From Ruegeria sp. Alg231-54 (GTDB lineage Bacteria; Pseudomonadota; Alphaproteobacteria; Rhodobacterales; Rhodobacteraceae), in NCBI RefSeq assembly GCF_900143525.1, contig NZ_FREZ01000005.1:232819-296818 (forward strand): a stretch of DNA of 64,000 nucleotides, written 5' to 3'. This document shows, one piece after another, positions 1 to 9,616 of this stretch (the first letter of the stretch is position 1; each line of letters starts with the position of its first letter). The notes beneath the pieces were generated by a model. The model worked only from the letters and a program-made list of their open reading frames with translations. It was not told where the DNA came from and made no database searches. A program made the position numbers and the translations under genes.

Positions 1-861
1 TGCGCGGATCTCGTCGGGGGTCAGTTCCTCACCGCGCGTACTGAAAGAGATAGGGGTTAGGGGGCCGCCCATGCCGCTATAGCCGCGGCGGACTTCTTCG
101 ATGATGCGGTCGGTGGGCATGCCGGCCTGACGGAACATCTTGTCCAGTGGTTCGACCGAGATCACCATCGCCTCTTCCAACTGGCGGAAAATCTCGTCGC
201 TGCGTTCCTGCATCAGCCGGATTTCCAGCTCAAGATCGTCACGCTGTTCCAGCGCGTCCTTGGCATTGGCGGCAATCTGGTCGCGTTCCTCGGCGGTGCG
301 GGACAGCGCCTCGGTCATAAAGTTCATCTGTTCGGGGTTGGCAACGGCGGCCATGTACATGTCGCCTTCGCCCGCTTCCTGTTGAAGCGTGACCAATTCT
401 GTACGTGCTTCTTCGCGCTGTTTCATGGTGGCGCGCAGCGTGGTCTGGATAACTTCGATCCCGGTCTCAAGTTCGCGGCGGCGGTTTTCCGACGCCAGCA
501 GTTCCGACTGCATGGCCGAAATTTGCTCGAGCGCCGCGTTGAACCGGTCCTGTGCGGCCAGAGCTTCGTGCGCACGCACGTCCCGCTCTGCGGACATGAT
601 GTTCAGACGTTCCTGATAGGTTGCCTGATCGCGCTTAGCCTGTTCCCGGAAGTTGCCCGACCCGATGCTGTCCATCAGAAGGATCGCGGTCGCAACGGCT
701 GTCCAACCCACGAACAGTGCAACGCCAGCGACGGCGACAACTTGCGTTTCCGAGCTTAGCCGAATGAATCGCGTATCACTATCTGATTTCAGAAAGACAC
801 GGCGTTCGGGAAAATGCCGCTCGAACAATGAATGTAATTTTATTGCCAGACGTGTTCTCAC
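1..861 (-). CDS. M23 family peptidase, DUF5930-type N-terminal part (partial at left edge)
   Basis: The frame stays open from a GTG at 861 to the window edge (287 codons). The GTG follows GGAGAGGTGAG, and an ATG just upstream runs straight into a stop, so GTG is the best start. Residues 1-40 are basic and cytoplasmic in character, residues about 41-63 form one membrane segment, and residues about 70-240 are a long, charged heptad-like coiled coil rich in Gln, Glu and Arg. Roseobacter proteins of this layout carry a C-terminal M23 (LytM) metallopeptidase that cuts peptidoglycan cross-links in the periplasm; that domain would lie outside the window, so catalysis cannot be confirmed here. It lies downstream of the DUF455 and bcp genes on the same strand, 178 bp after DUF455. 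Confidence 0.75.
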   Translation of the reverse strand, partial: MRTRLAIKLHSLFERHFPERRVFLKSDSDTRFIRLSSETQVVAVAGVALFVGWTAVATAILLMDSIGSGNFREQAKRDQATYQERLNIMSAERDVRAHEALAAQDRFNAALEQISAMQSELLASENRRRELETGIEVIQTTLRATMKQREEARTELVTLQQEAGEGDMYMAAVANPEQMNFMTEALSRTAEERDQIAANAKDALEQRDDLELEIRLMQERSDEIFRQLEEAMVISVEPLDKMFRQAGMPTDRIIEEVRRGYSGMGGPLTPISFSTRGEELTPDEIRA

Positions 862-1039
862 GCGTCTCACCTCTCCATCCCCAAGATCGGGATCGGTCGT
901 GAGTGATAGCCGTCCCTTGGGCGAAGTGCATAAAGCGGCATTTTGTTTTGGGCAAGTTTGTTAACTTACCGACCCTGCGTTACTGGTTTTTGCCGCCGAT
1001 TCTAGGCGAGAAATTGCCGATAACGTCAACTTAAGCCCG

Positions 1040-1876
1040 TTATTGCGTCTGTCCCGGCAATGGCAAGTCTTCCGTCAGAGGCCAGTAGAAATCCGGCGGT
1101 AGCCCGGCCTCGGCCCGTTTTTCTTCGTTAAACGGGGGCTTCAGGACGCCATGGAAATACTGGCGCACCAATTGGTGAAACACATCCTTGGGATCCGCGT
1201 TTTCACGCCCACACAGGAAATGGAACCATTTTGATCCATAAGCCACGTGTCCCACTTCTTCGGCATAGATGACCTCAAGCGCGGCGATTGCCTGTTCGGC
1301 CTTTGCCTTGCGGAATATGTTGATCATGCCGGGTGTCACGTCCAACCCACGCGCCTCAAGCACCATGGGGACAACCGCCAGCCGTCCCATCAGGTCTTCG
1401 GCAGTGTCTTCGGCCGCGCGCCACATTCCAGCATGCGCGGGTAGGGCGCCATAGTGGCTGCCCATGCTTTCGAGACAGTCACAGACCATCTCAAAATGCC
1501 GTGATTCTTCTTCGGCACATTTGACCCAGTCATCGTAGAACCCGATCGGCATTGGCACGTGGCCAAACCGCGCGATGATGTCCCAATGCAGGTCGACGGC
1601 GTTCAGCTCGATATGCGCAACTGCGTGAAGCAGGGCGATACGCCCGGCCTCGGTTCCGGGCTTGCGCTTTGGAACCTCACGCGGCGACAGCAGCTCGGGC
1701 TTTTCCGGGCGGGCCGGGTTCAGCGGCGGAGTTGCGGTTCCCACCTCAATCTCAGGCGCGTCGCCCTTGCGCGAAGCGAACCAGACGGCGGCATAGCGCT
1801 TGGACAGGGTGGTCTTTTCACGACCATTCGCTGTTGTCAGGACTTCGGTCGCCATCTGAGTCAGTGTTTTGGACAC
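1040..1876 (-). CDS. DUF455 family ferritin-like protein
   Basis: A 278-residue protein starting at a GTG with GGAG eight bases upstream. It carries the carboxylate/histidine pairs expected of a ferritin-like four-helix di-iron fold: HxxxHIELNAVDL near residue 90, EEESRHFEM near 124, and a later YAEEVGHVAYG near 205. That pattern and the length match the DUF455 family, whose biochemical role is not established; a metal-dependent oxidase or iron-binding role is inference. It lies 64 bp downstream of bcp on the same strand, so co-transcription with a peroxiredoxin gene is plausible and would fit an oxidative-stress context. Confidence 0.85.
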   Translation of the reverse strand: MSKTLTQMATEVLTTANGREKTTLSKRYAAVWFASRKGDAPEIEVGTATPPLNPARPEKPELLSPREVPKRKPGTEAGRIALLHAVAHIELNAVDLHWDIIARFGHVPMPIGFYDDWVKCAEEESRHFEMVCDCLESMGSHYGALPAHAGMWRAAEDTAEDLMGRLAVVPMVLEARGLDVTPGMINIFRKAKAEQAIAALEVIYAEEVGHVAYGSKWFHFLCGRENADPKDVFHQLVRQYFHGVLKPPFNEEKRAEAGLPPDFYWPLTEDLPLPGQTQ

Positions 1877-1940
1877 CGCGTTGTCTCCGCTGATTGAGGT
1901 GGACGGCTCTTAAACCGGATGGCGGCCGTGGTCGAGAGGG

Positions 1941-2402
1941 TTACAGGGCGCGCACAGCCTCTAGCACCTCGTCCACATGGCCGGGGACTTTGACCTTGCG
2001 CCAGACGTTGGCGATCTTGCCCTCGCCGTCGATCAGGAAGGTCGAGCGCTGAATTCCCATGGATTTCTTGCCGTACAAGTTCTTTTCAACCCAGACGCCA
2101 TAGTCCTCGCAGACCGAAGACCCTTCGTCCGACAACAGCGGGGTCGTCAGGCTGTGCTTGGCGACAAATTTGTCGTGCTTGGCGACGCTGTCCCGCGAGA
2201 TGCCGAAAACTTGAGCACCCGCATCGGCAAAGGCCTGAAGTTGTTCCGAGAAACCGATGGATTCCTTGGTGCAGCCTGGCGTATCATCGCGGGGATAGAA
2301 AAACAGAACGACGGCACCGCCGCGCAGGTCCGAAAGGGTCACTTCGCCGCCGCCGTCGCGGGGTAATGTGAAATCAGGGGCGATGTCTGTCACGTCGGGC
2401 AT
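1941..2402 (-). CDS. bcp: thioredoxin-dependent peroxiredoxin, Bcp/PrxQ type
   Basis: A 153-residue AhpC/TSA-fold protein that reduces hydrogen peroxide and organic hydroperoxides in the cytoplasm using thioredoxin. The peroxidatic cysteine is C44 in DDTPGCTKES. In E. coli-type Bcp the resolving cysteine lies five residues later; here that position is Ile49. The only other cysteine is C98, so resolution must use C98 or another thiol. The start ATG has GGAG upstream. It is divergent from the large AsmA-like gene with about 59 bp between them and lies upstream of DUF455. Confidence 0.93.
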   Translation of the reverse strand: MPDVTDIAPDFTLPRDGGGEVTLSDLRGGAVVLFFYPRDDTPGCTKESIGFSEQLQAFADAGAQVFGISRDSVAKHDKFVAKHSLTTPLLSDEGSSVCEDYGVWVEKNLYGKKSMGIQRSTFLIDGEGKIANVWRKVKVPGHVDEVLEAVRAL

Positions 2403-2461
2403 TGGAAACTCCGCTAAAGGATTTTAAGTGCTGCCCAGCATAATAGGGCGACGCGAGCGGG

Positions 2462-5400
2462 TTGAAAGACTTGGATAAAAAATTGGCTCAGCACGAAGAC
2501 GCAAGTGGCGACCGGCCCGAGACGCCTGTCCGCCGCCGGTCACGCCGTCGTATCGCCGCGCGCTGGAGCATTGGAACCCTGTTTTTAATGTGCCTGCTGG
2601 TCGGAGCGGGCTGGTTCTTTCTGATCGGAAAACAGCTGCACGCGCCGGAATGGATCACGCAGAAAGTAGAAGCGCGTCTTGAACGCAGCCTTGGCGGTTT
2701 AAAATTCACCTTTGGGGACGCCAGCTTTATCGTCAACGATAAGTGGCGCCCGCGAATCCGATTGACGGATGTGACTATCAGCGATGCAGCGGGTCATCAG
2801 ATCGCTCAGATATCGGATTTGCGGACACGCCTATCGATGCGCGAATTGTTGCGTGGTAAGATCAGACCGCGGCGGATCACTATGCTGGGCGCGCAGATTG
2901 CTTTGACCCGTGGTGAGGACGGTGCGCTGTCGCTGACAGTTGGGTCAGGCAGTGCCCCGGTGCAAAAGGCTCCGACGCTGGCACAGCTTATCGAGGAATC
3001 GGATGATGTGTTCCTGTCCCCGTTTCTGTCAGGATTGCGGGCGGTCGATCTGGAATCGCTGACGCTGGATTATCAGGATCTGCGGCTGGGGCGGGCCTGG
3101 GTGTTTGACGGCGGGCATATCTCGATCATCCGGGACGGGGATGAAATGCGGCTGGCGACCGGATTTTCGGTTCTGACCGGGCGCGATTACGCCAGCACGA
3201 TCGAGGCGAACTATACCAGCGTGCTTGGTACCCCTCAGGCGAGTTTTGGGGTTTCGATCACCGATCTACCCTCGGAAGACATTGCCACTCAAAGCGTTGC
3301 ACTGGCGTGGTTGCAGGTGCTCAATGCTCCAATTTCCGGCGCGTTACGGGGCAGCGTCGATGGGCAGGCCGCGCTGGGTCCGCTCTTTGCGACGTTGAAC
3401 CTGGGCGAGGGTGTCTTGCAGCCCAGGCCCGAGACGCGCCCGATCGGATTCGAATCCGCGCGCGCCTATTTCACCTATGATCCCGCGCGTCATGTTCTGG
3501 AATTCAACGAGGCCTCGGTCGTGTCCGACGTGGGGGCCGTGCAGGCCGAAGGCAAAGCCTATTTGAACGGGGTCGAAAACGGTGTTCTTGAAAGCCTGAC
3601 GTCACAGCTGACCCTGAACAGTATCGATATCTACCCCGGTGGTCTGTTCCCGGAATCGCTGGAAACCGCGCGGGCGGACCTGGATTTTCAACTCAAGCTT
3701 GCTCCGTTCGAGCTGCAGTTGGGGCAGTTGACCATCACGGATGCCCTGCACGAATTGCACGCGACGGGCAGGTTGATCGGCCAGCCCGACGGTTGGGATG
3801 CCGCGTTTGATGCGCAACTGGACAAGATGGTGTCCGAGAACCTGTTGCGATACTGGCCCGAAAGGCTGGCGCCGAACCCGCGGAAATGGGTGTCGGAAAA
3901 CCTGTACGAGGGGCAGTTTTTGGATGTGGAATTTTCGCTGCGCTTGCATCCCGGCAGTAAGCCGGACCTCTATCTGGGCCTTGGGTTCGATGAGGCCAAG
4001 ATCAGGTTTGCCAAGACCTTGCCGCTGATCCAGGACGGGCAGGGTCGGCTTAGCCTGTTGAAAGACCGCTTTACCGTCACGGCTGAAAAAGGGGTTGTCA
4101 TCGCCGATCAGGGTGGCGCGGTGGATGCCTCGGGAACCTCGTTCATTATCCCGGATACAACTGCCAAGGGCGGAACGCCTGCGATTGCTCGGATCGAGGC
4201 GCGCGGCAGCGTCGAGGCGGCCCTGTCGCTGCTGGACCGCCCACCACTAAGCCTGATGTCCAAAGCCAACTTGCAGGTTGATCTGGCAGCTGGTGGCGTA
4301 AGCTTGTCAGGAACCTTGTCATTGCCGCTGAAAAAGGGGCTGAAGTTTCACGACACCGAATTCCACTACACCGGTGAAATCGACAATGTGCAAAGCGACA
4401 AGCTTGTACCTGACTATTCGGTCAGCGCCGACCGATTGAACCTGTCCGGCAATCAGACCGAGGTAGAGATCAACGGCTATGGCTCGTTCGGCCAGGTGCC
4501 TATGCAAGTCGCGTGGCGTCAGCCCATTGGCGTAGACGGCCCGCAGCGCAGCGAACTGACGGGCCAGATCGAATTGTCGCCGCTGCTGATGAGTGAACTG
4601 AAGGTGCCGCTGCCGCCGGGCATGCTGACTGGAAAAGGCACAGCGGATATCACCGTTGGAATCGGCGCGGATGAACCAGTCACACTCTCTGCGACCTCGG
4701 ACCTTGCAGGGGTCGGGATGGCGATTCCTGAACTTGGTTGGCGCAAAGGGACGGGGGCGACCGGAAAGATGACACTGGACGCCACGCTGGGTGAAAAGCC
4801 CAAAGTGGATGATCTGACGCTTGATGTCGCGGGGCTGCGCACTAAAGCCTCGATCTTCTTCCGGGACGGGGGTGCCTTTGACCGGATACGGTTCAGTTCG
4901 TTTGATCTGGGCAACTGGCTGGCGGTGCCGGCCGAACTGATCAACACCGGCGGACTTGTCCCCAATATCGTCGTTCAGGGCGGTGTCATGAATCTGGGTC
5001 GCGCAACCTTCGGCGAGGGCGGCGGCGGAGGAGGGTCAGGCCCCGGTCCAAGGATCGATGTTCTGTTGGACCGCCTGCAGGTGACCGAAGACATTGCACT
5101 GACAGGCTTCCGGGGCGCGTTTCAAACGACAGGCGGGGTGAACGGCTCCTTTACGGCCAACGTAAACGGCGGCACGGAGGTCAGCGGCCAAGTGAGCCCG
5201 CGCGACAGCGGTAGCGCCGTGAACATTAAGTCGAAGGACGCGGGGGCCGTCCTACGGTCAGCTGGTGTGATCACCCAGGCGCGTGGCGGCAGTTTGGATC
5301 TGCAACTGGAACCGGTCAGCGCGCCGGGGAATTATGATGTGATCCTCAAGATCTTAAACACACGCATTACTGACGCACCGGCAATGGCCGCACTGTTAGA

Positions 5401-5854
5401 CGCGATCAGTCTTGTTGGACTTTTGGACGAGATGACCGGGCAGGGGATCTTTTTCTCGACTATCGATAGCCGCATGCGGATCACTCCGACCGAAATCAAA
5501 GTCCTCAGTGGAAGCGCCGTTGGCCCGTCCATCGGCTTGTCCTTTGACGGCACGATCGACACGGTTGCGGGCATGCTGAACCTGCGTGGGGCGATCTCTC
5601 CGATCTACCTGGTGAACGCGATCGGAAGTGTTTTCACAAAAAAAGGCGAGGGGGTCATCGGGTTCAACTACAGCCTGACCGGGCCGCTTACGAAGCCAAA
5701 GGTTTCCGTAAATCCGCTGTCTGGCCTTGCGCCATTGTTCCTACGAAATTTACTGCGCGCACCGGCCCCGACCGTATCAGATGGCCCCAATGCGCTGCCG
5801 AGAAAGCCGGATGAACCCAAAAAGACCTTTGGTTCTCCGCCCCGGGACAATTGA
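2462..5854 (+). CDS. large AsmA-like / DUF3971 envelope protein
   Basis: An 1130-residue protein with a TTG start. No better start lies before the membrane anchor, so TTG is accepted with some doubt. The N terminus has an Arg-rich patch (about residues 24-33), then one membrane segment (about 36-56), then a very long periplasmic region of repeating short beta-type segments as in the AsmA/TamB/YhdP group (DUF3971 plus AsmA-like C terminus). A Gly-rich linker sits near residue 855. Members of this group are thought to form hydrophobic grooves that move phospholipids between inner and outer membranes; applying that here is inference. A proline- and charge-rich tail ends the protein. queA follows after 48 bp. 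Confidence 0.82.
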   Translation: MKDLDKKLAQHEDASGDRPETPVRRRSRRRIAARWSIGTLFLMCLLVGAGWFFLIGKQLHAPEWITQKVEARLERSLGGLKFTFGDASFIVNDKWRPRIRLTDVTISDAAGHQIAQISDLRTRLSMRELLRGKIRPRRITMLGAQIALTRGEDGALSLTVGSGSAPVQKAPTLAQLIEESDDVFLSPFLSGLRAVDLESLTLDYQDLRLGRAWVFDGGHISIIRDGDEMRLATGFSVLTGRDYASTIEANYTSVLGTPQASFGVSITDLPSEDIATQSVALAWLQVLNAPISGALRGSVDGQAALGPLFATLNLGEGVLQPRPETRPIGFESARAYFTYDPARHVLEFNEASVVSDVGAVQAEGKAYLNGVENGVLESLTSQLTLNSIDIYPGGLFPESLETARADLDFQLKLAPFELQLGQLTITDALHELHATGRLIGQPDGWDAAFDAQLDKMVSENLLRYWPERLAPNPRKWVSENLYEGQFLDVEFSLRLHPGSKPDLYLGLGFDEAKIRFAKTLPLIQDGQGRLSLLKDRFTVTAEKGVVIADQGGAVDASGTSFIIPDTTAKGGTPAIARIEARGSVEAALSLLDRPPLSLMSKANLQVDLAAGGVSLSGTLSLPLKKGLKFHDTEFHYTGEIDNVQSDKLVPDYSVSADRLNLSGNQTEVEINGYGSFGQVPMQVAWRQPIGVDGPQRSELTGQIELSPLLMSELKVPLPPGMLTGKGTADITVGIGADEPVTLSATSDLAGVGMAIPELGWRKGTGATGKMTLDATLGEKPKVDDLTLDVAGLRTKASIFFRDGGAFDRIRFSSFDLGNWLAVPAELINTGGLVPNIVVQGGVMNLGRATFGEGGGGGGSGPGPRIDVLLDRLQVTEDIALTGFRGAFQTTGGVNGSFTANVNGGTEVSGQVSPRDSGSAVNIKSKDAGAVLRSAGVITQARGGSLDLQLEPVSAPGNYDVILKILNTRITDAPAMAALLDAISLVGLLDEMTGQGIFFSTIDSRMRITPTEIKVLSGSAVGPSIGLSFDGTIDTVAGMLNLRGAISPIYLVNAIGSVFTKKGEGVIGFNYSLTGPLTKPKVSVNPLSGLAPLFLRNLLRAPAPTVSDGPNALPRKPDEPKKTFGSPPRDN

Positions 5855-5902
5855 CCCGGATGGGCTGTTGCTGATTCCGATGCGGAATTGTATGGCGCGG
5901 CT

Positions 5903-6949
5903 ATGAAACTCAGTGATTTTGATTTCCATCTGCCTGAAGACCGGATTGCCACACGTCCCGCCAGCCCGCGCTCATCCGCGCGCCTGTTGGTGGCCGATGG
6001 TAACGCGATCTCGGATGCGCATGTTTTTGATCTGCCTGACTGGTTGCGGCCGGGTGACAGATTGGTGCTAAACGACACTCGCGTCATCCCCGCACGCCTG
6101 AACGGACGGCGCCATCGCGACAGTTTACAAGGGCCGGTGTCTGCCGCGATCGAAGCCACATTGTTGGACCCGCAGGCTGATGGTACATGGGCGGCCCTGA
6201 TCAAACCGCTGAAGAAAGTGAAGCTGGGCGAAGACATTCAGTTCTCGGATCATCTGAGCGCCATGCTGGAGAGGGTTGAGGACGGGCAAGCCTATCTGCG
6301 GTTCAATCTGTCGGGCGATGATTTTGATGCTGCATTGGAACAGGCCGGGGCAATGCCTCTGCCGCCTTACATCGCGGCCAAGCGGCCAGCGGATGAGCAG
6401 GACAAGACGGATTACCAGACAATCTGGGCGCGCAATTCCGGTGCGGTTGCCGCGCCAACGGCGTCGCTGCATTTTGATGAGGCGTTGATGCAGGCGCTGC
6501 GCGCCCGCGGCGTCGCCGTTACTCATGTCACGTTGCATGTGGGCGCGGGCACCTTTCTGCCGGTCAAGGTCGAGGACGTGACGACCCACAAGATGCACGC
6601 CGAATGGGGCAGTGTCAGCGCCGCCGCCGCGCAAGAGATCCGAGAGACCAAAGCCGAAGGGGGCAGGGTCATCCCGGTGGGCACTACCGCCCTGCGTCTG
6701 ATCGAAAGCGCCAGCCGTTCGGGCCAGATCGAACCATGGGAAGGTGAGACCGATATTTTTATATATCCTGGCTTTCAGTTCCACGTGACCGACGCGTTGA
6801 TGACCAATTTCCACCTGCCGAAATCCACTTTATTGATGCTGGTGTCGGCCCTGATGGGGCAGGAACGCATGCGACTGGTGTACGCGCATGCGATTGAACA
6901 GAAATATCGGTTCTTCTCTTACGGGGACGCGTCGCTTTTGATCCCGTAA
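5903..6949 (+). CDS. queA: S-adenosylmethionine:tRNA ribosyltransferase-isomerase
   Basis: QueA transfers and isomerises the ribosyl part of SAM to 7-aminomethyl-7-deazaguanine in tRNA, giving epoxyqueuosine at the wobble base of GUN-anticodon tRNAs. The 348-residue length is normal. Family landmarks include the N-terminal [48 protein letters not shown], and the C-terminal [17 protein letters not shown]. The frame extends 15 bases upstream to a TTG, but the ATG at 5903 gives the canonical N terminus and is chosen. It probably shares a transcript with the AsmA-like gene upstream. Other queuosine genes are not in the window. Confidence 0.96.
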   Translation: MKLSDFDFHLPEDRIATRPASPRSSARLLVADGNAISDAHVFDLPDWLRPGDRLVLNDTRVIPARLNGRRHRDSLQGPVSAAIEATLLDPQADGTWAALIKPLKKVKLGEDIQFSDHLSAMLERVEDGQAYLRFNLSGDDFDAALEQAGAMPLPPYIAAKRPADEQDKTDYQTIWARNSGAVAAPTASLHFDEALMQALRARGVAVTHVTLHVGAGTFLPVKVEDVTTHKMHAEWGSVSAAAAQEIRETKAEGGRVIPVGTTALRLIESASRSGQIEPWEGETDIFIYPGFQFHVTDALMTNFHLPKSTLLMLVSALMGQERMRLVYAHAIEQKYRFFSYGDASLLIP

Positions 6950-7061
6950 AGGACGTGTTGTCGGGATCGAATCTTTTCAATGTCGTAGACAAGCATGACC
7001 AAAGCCGTTTTTGATTGCAAAACGGTGTCACAGTCTAGGTCGGAATTTTTCGGAGGCCCCA

Positions 7062-8333
7062 ATGATTCAGGTCCTTTCCAGCGCATGGGCGCTATTACTT
7101 GGTATGGGCCTGTTGATGGTCGGAAACGGCCTTCAGGGGACAATTCTTGGTGTCCGGGGCGAGATCGAGGGGTTCTCGACCCTTCAGATGTCGTTCGTGA
7201 TGTCGGCCTATTTCGTTGGTTTCCTGGGTGGATCGCGCCTTGCACCAGAAATGATCCGGCGGGTCGGACATGTGCGGGTCTTCGCGGCGCTGGCATCGTT
7301 CATTTCTGCCGTGATGATCATGTATCCGTTGATGACCGACCCGGTTATCTGGATTCTGGGCCGTGTCGTGATCGGGTTCTGTTTCTCCGGAGTGTACGTC
7401 ACTGCGGAAAGCTGGCTCAACAATGCAGCCAGCAACGAGAACCGCGGCCAAGCGTTGTCCCTTTACATGATCTTCCAGATGACAGGCATCATCAGCGCAC
7501 AAGGTTTGGTTCTTTTGGGCGACCCGGCCGGATTCGACACCTTTGTAATCGCCTCCATTCTGGTTTCGGTCTCTTTTGCGCCAATTCTCTTGTCGATCTC
7601 ACCGACACCTGCGTTTGACACAACCAAACCGATGACTCTGCGCGAATTGTTCGGATATTCGCCCTTGGGCTGTGTTGGCATGTTTCTTTTGGGCGGCGTG
7701 TTCTCTGCACAGTTCGGGATGGCGTCGGTATACGGTGCCCGCGCGGGCCTGACATTGGTCGAGATTTCGACTTTTATTGCCGCATTCTATATCGGTGCTT
7801 TGGTCTTGCAGTATCCATTGGGATGGATGTCCGACCGCATGGATCGCCGTTTCCTGATTATGCTTGTTGCAGGGGTCGGCAGCTGCGCGGCATTTGTGGG
7901 CTTGGTGTTCGGGGTGACGTTTCCAATCCTGCTGGGCGCGGCCTTTGTGATCGGCGGTATGTCGAACCCGCTTTACTCATTGCTGATTGCGCACGCGAAT
8001 GACTTTCTGGAACACGAAGACATGGCTGCAGCGTCAGGGGGTCTCTTGTTTATCAACGGCATGGGGGCCATTGCGGGCCCGTTGATCACCGGTTGGCTCA
8101 TGGGGGATGCGGTCTTTGGTCCTCCGGGCTTTTTCCTTTTCATCGCAATCCTGCTGGTCGTTATGGCGGGCTACTCGCTCTACCGTATGACCCAGCGCGC
8201 GGCGATCCCGGTCGACGAAACAGGCACCATGTCGCCGCTCTATCCAACGGCGTCCCCGGTTGTGATGGAATTGGCGCAGGAATTGGCCATTGAGGCCGCA
8301 GAAGCCGAGCAGGAAACGCAAGATGTTGCCTAG
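7062..8333 (+). CDS. MFS transporter (YcaD-like)
   Basis: A 423-residue polytopic protein with about 12 hydrophobic segments and the major facilitator loop motif after TM2 (near GSRLAPEMIRRVGHVR) and again in the middle (near GWMSDRMDRR). The start is the ATG at 7062, six bases after CGGAGG at 7051-7056; an in-frame upstream start at 7011 has no such signal and would add a non-hydrophobic leader. The closest family by feel is the YcaD/UMF-type drug or metabolite exporters; the substrate cannot be read from the sequence. The C-terminal tail after TM12 is acidic and Ala/Glu-rich. It stands alone between queA and the DUF924 gene. Confidence 0.88.
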   Translation: MIQVLSSAWALLLGMGLLMVGNGLQGTILGVRGEIEGFSTLQMSFVMSAYFVGFLGGSRLAPEMIRRVGHVRVFAALASFISAVMIMYPLMTDPVIWILGRVVIGFCFSGVYVTAESWLNNAASNENRGQALSLYMIFQMTGIISAQGLVLLGDPAGFDTFVIASILVSVSFAPILLSISPTPAFDTTKPMTLRELFGYSPLGCVGMFLLGGVFSAQFGMASVYGARAGLTLVEISTFIAAFYIGALVLQYPLGWMSDRMDRRFLIMLVAGVGSCAAFVGLVFGVTFPILLGAAFVIGGMSNPLYSLLIAHANDFLEHEDMAAASGGLLFINGMGAIAGPLITGWLMGDAVFGPPGFFLFIAILLVVMAGYSLYRMTQRAAIPVDETGTMSPLYPTASPVVMELAQELAIEAAEAEQETQDVA

Positions 8334-8391
8334 AACACGACTTTATGTCGCAAGTGTTGCAATAATTTACTGTTACAATTCTGAAAAACGC

Positions 8392-8409
8392 ACTTAAATG
8401 AATTTAAGT
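8392..8409. promoter_or_regulatory. perfect palindrome upstream of the DUF924 gene, possible operator
   Basis: ACTTAAAT-GA-ATTTAAGT: two 8-base arms that are exact reverse complements with a two-base spacer. It ends 33 bp before the DUF924 start codon, in a 109-bp AT-rich gap after the MFS gene. The placement suits a dimeric repressor site near a promoter; no cognate regulator lies beside it. Confidence 0.45.
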
Positions 8410-8442
8410 CCCTTGGGGGGGAAACACGACGGAGTTAAGGGC

Positions 8443-9021
8443 ATGGCAAGTCCTGAAGATGTATTGAGTTTTTGGTTAGATGAGGTTGGTCCCAAGGGTT
8501 GGTATCTGCAGGATGACGCATTGGATGCAGAAATCCGCGAAAGATTCCTGACTACATGGGAGGCTGCGAGTGAAGGCAAGTTCTCTCTCTGGCTGACCTA
8601 TCCCAGCGGCGCATTGGCGTACATCATCCTGATGGATCAGTTCCCACGCAACATGTTCCGAGGAAGCGCTGAGGCCTTCGCCTCAGACCGTGCGGCGTTG
8701 TCAGCAGCGAAATGTGCGGTGGACAAAGGGTGGGATATGAAGATCGACGAACCGGCCCGCCAGTTCTTTTATCTTCCATTGATGCATTCGGAAAACCTGT
8801 GTGACCAGGAACGCTGTGTGCGCCTGATGTGTCAAAACATGACCGATGGCGACGACGGCAACCTGTTGCACGCAAGGGCGCATCGCGAAGTGATCCGCAA
8901 GTTCGGTCGGTTCCCATACCGCAACGACGCTCTCTCGCGCCCAATGACCGAGCACGAGGCCGCCTATGTCGACATGGGCGGATATGGCGCGACCGTGCGC
9001 GAGCTGCAGACAGCCGGCTAG
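8443..9021 (+). CDS. DUF924 family protein
   Basis: A 192-residue soluble protein. The chosen ATG has GGAG eight bases upstream; an earlier ATG at 8398 would add 15 residues of poor quality and overlap the palindrome. It shows the DUF924 landmarks: N-terminal PEDVLSFWLDEVGPKGWY, LMDQFPRNMFRGSAEAFASD, QFFYLPLMHSE, and HAHREVIRKFGRFPYRNDALSRPMTEHE. The fold is expected to be all-alpha and TPR-like; no biochemical role is established. Its stop codon overlaps that of the opposite-strand gene at 9018, so the pair is convergent with no spacer. Confidence 0.87.
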   Translation: MASPEDVLSFWLDEVGPKGWYLQDDALDAEIRERFLTTWEAASEGKFSLWLTYPSGALAYIILMDQFPRNMFRGSAEAFASDRAALSAAKCAVDKGWDMKIDEPARQFFYLPLMHSENLCDQERCVRLMCQNMTDGDDGNLLHARAHREVIRKFGRFPYRNDALSRPMTEHEAAYVDMGGYGATVRELQTAG

Positions 9022-9452
9022 GACGCCGGCTCGCAGCCTCGGATTGCAATGATCCGGTCGGCAACAATGTCGGCCGAATTTTCAATTGCAGTGTTGATTA
9101 ACTGGTCCGGGGCTTCGGTCAACTCGGCTATTCTCGCCTGCGCAGCTTGCAGGTTATTCTCTAAATCATTCAGCTTTTCCAAAGCTTCAGACAGTTTTCG
9201 GGCGGTGGCACTATCGGCTGCTGTTCCGCTAAGCTGAAGGGATGACAGGTCGCTGCGCAATGCCGTCAGTTCACCGCGTATCCCTTGAACGTCTTCCTTC
9301 AGGGGCGCTACGATCTGGACCTTCTCCGCAAACTTGACGGTAATGTCGTCGACTGTAGAAGCCAGCTTCCACCCCAGAAACAGGCATAGTGCAATCAGGA
9401 TAAGCGTTGCATTCAGCACGGCGAGCAACAGATCTTTAAGCGTTTTGGCCAT
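9018..9452 (-). CDS. small single-pass membrane protein with coiled coil
   Basis: A 144-residue protein starting at an ATG preceded by AAAGG. Residues about 8-27 form one strongly hydrophobic segment (LLLAVLNATLILIALCLFLG). Residues about 45-125 are a heptad-like helix with many Leu, Glu and Arg, ending in a short acidic tail. An upstream in-frame start would add 48 basic residues before the membrane segment and has no ribosome-binding site. I do not recognise a family; the layout suggests an envelope or division-associated scaffold, which is inference only. It is convergent with DUF924 and divergent from lpdA. Confidence 0.68.
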   Translation of the reverse strand: MAKTLKDLLLAVLNATLILIALCLFLGWKLASTVDDITVKFAEKVQIVAPLKEDVQGIRGELTALRSDLSSLQLSGTAADSATARKLSEALEKLNDLENNLQAAQARIAELTEAPDQLINTAIENSADIVADRIIAIRGCEPAS

Positions 9453-9527
9453 GGTAAGCCTTTCGAATGACTTGGGTTTCACAAAGTCCGGACAGGCCCG
9501 GTGCGTATCTTCTAGCCATAGGTTCAC

Positions 9528-9561
9528 GCGCGGTATAGGCTGAAAACAGCGCATACCGCGC
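9528..9561. repeat. inverted repeat (hairpin) in the gap upstream of the coiled-coil gene and lpdA
   Basis: GCGCGGTAT at 9528-9536 and ATACCGCGC at 9553-9561 are perfect reverse complements separated by 16 bases. There is no T-run, so it is not a typical terminator. It lies between the two divergent start codons and could be a protein-binding or mRNA-leader structure. Confidence 0.4.
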
Positions 9562-9616
9562 CAGTTTACCCTGCGTCTGTTTTGTCGCGGGAGCAATATG
9601 TTGATGCATTCAGGAG

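Noticed and set aside
7005..7025. CCGTTTT/AAAACGG hairpin after queA as a terminator
   Set aside because: Only 7 bp, no T-run, and it is close to the MFS promoter region; support is too weak for a feature.
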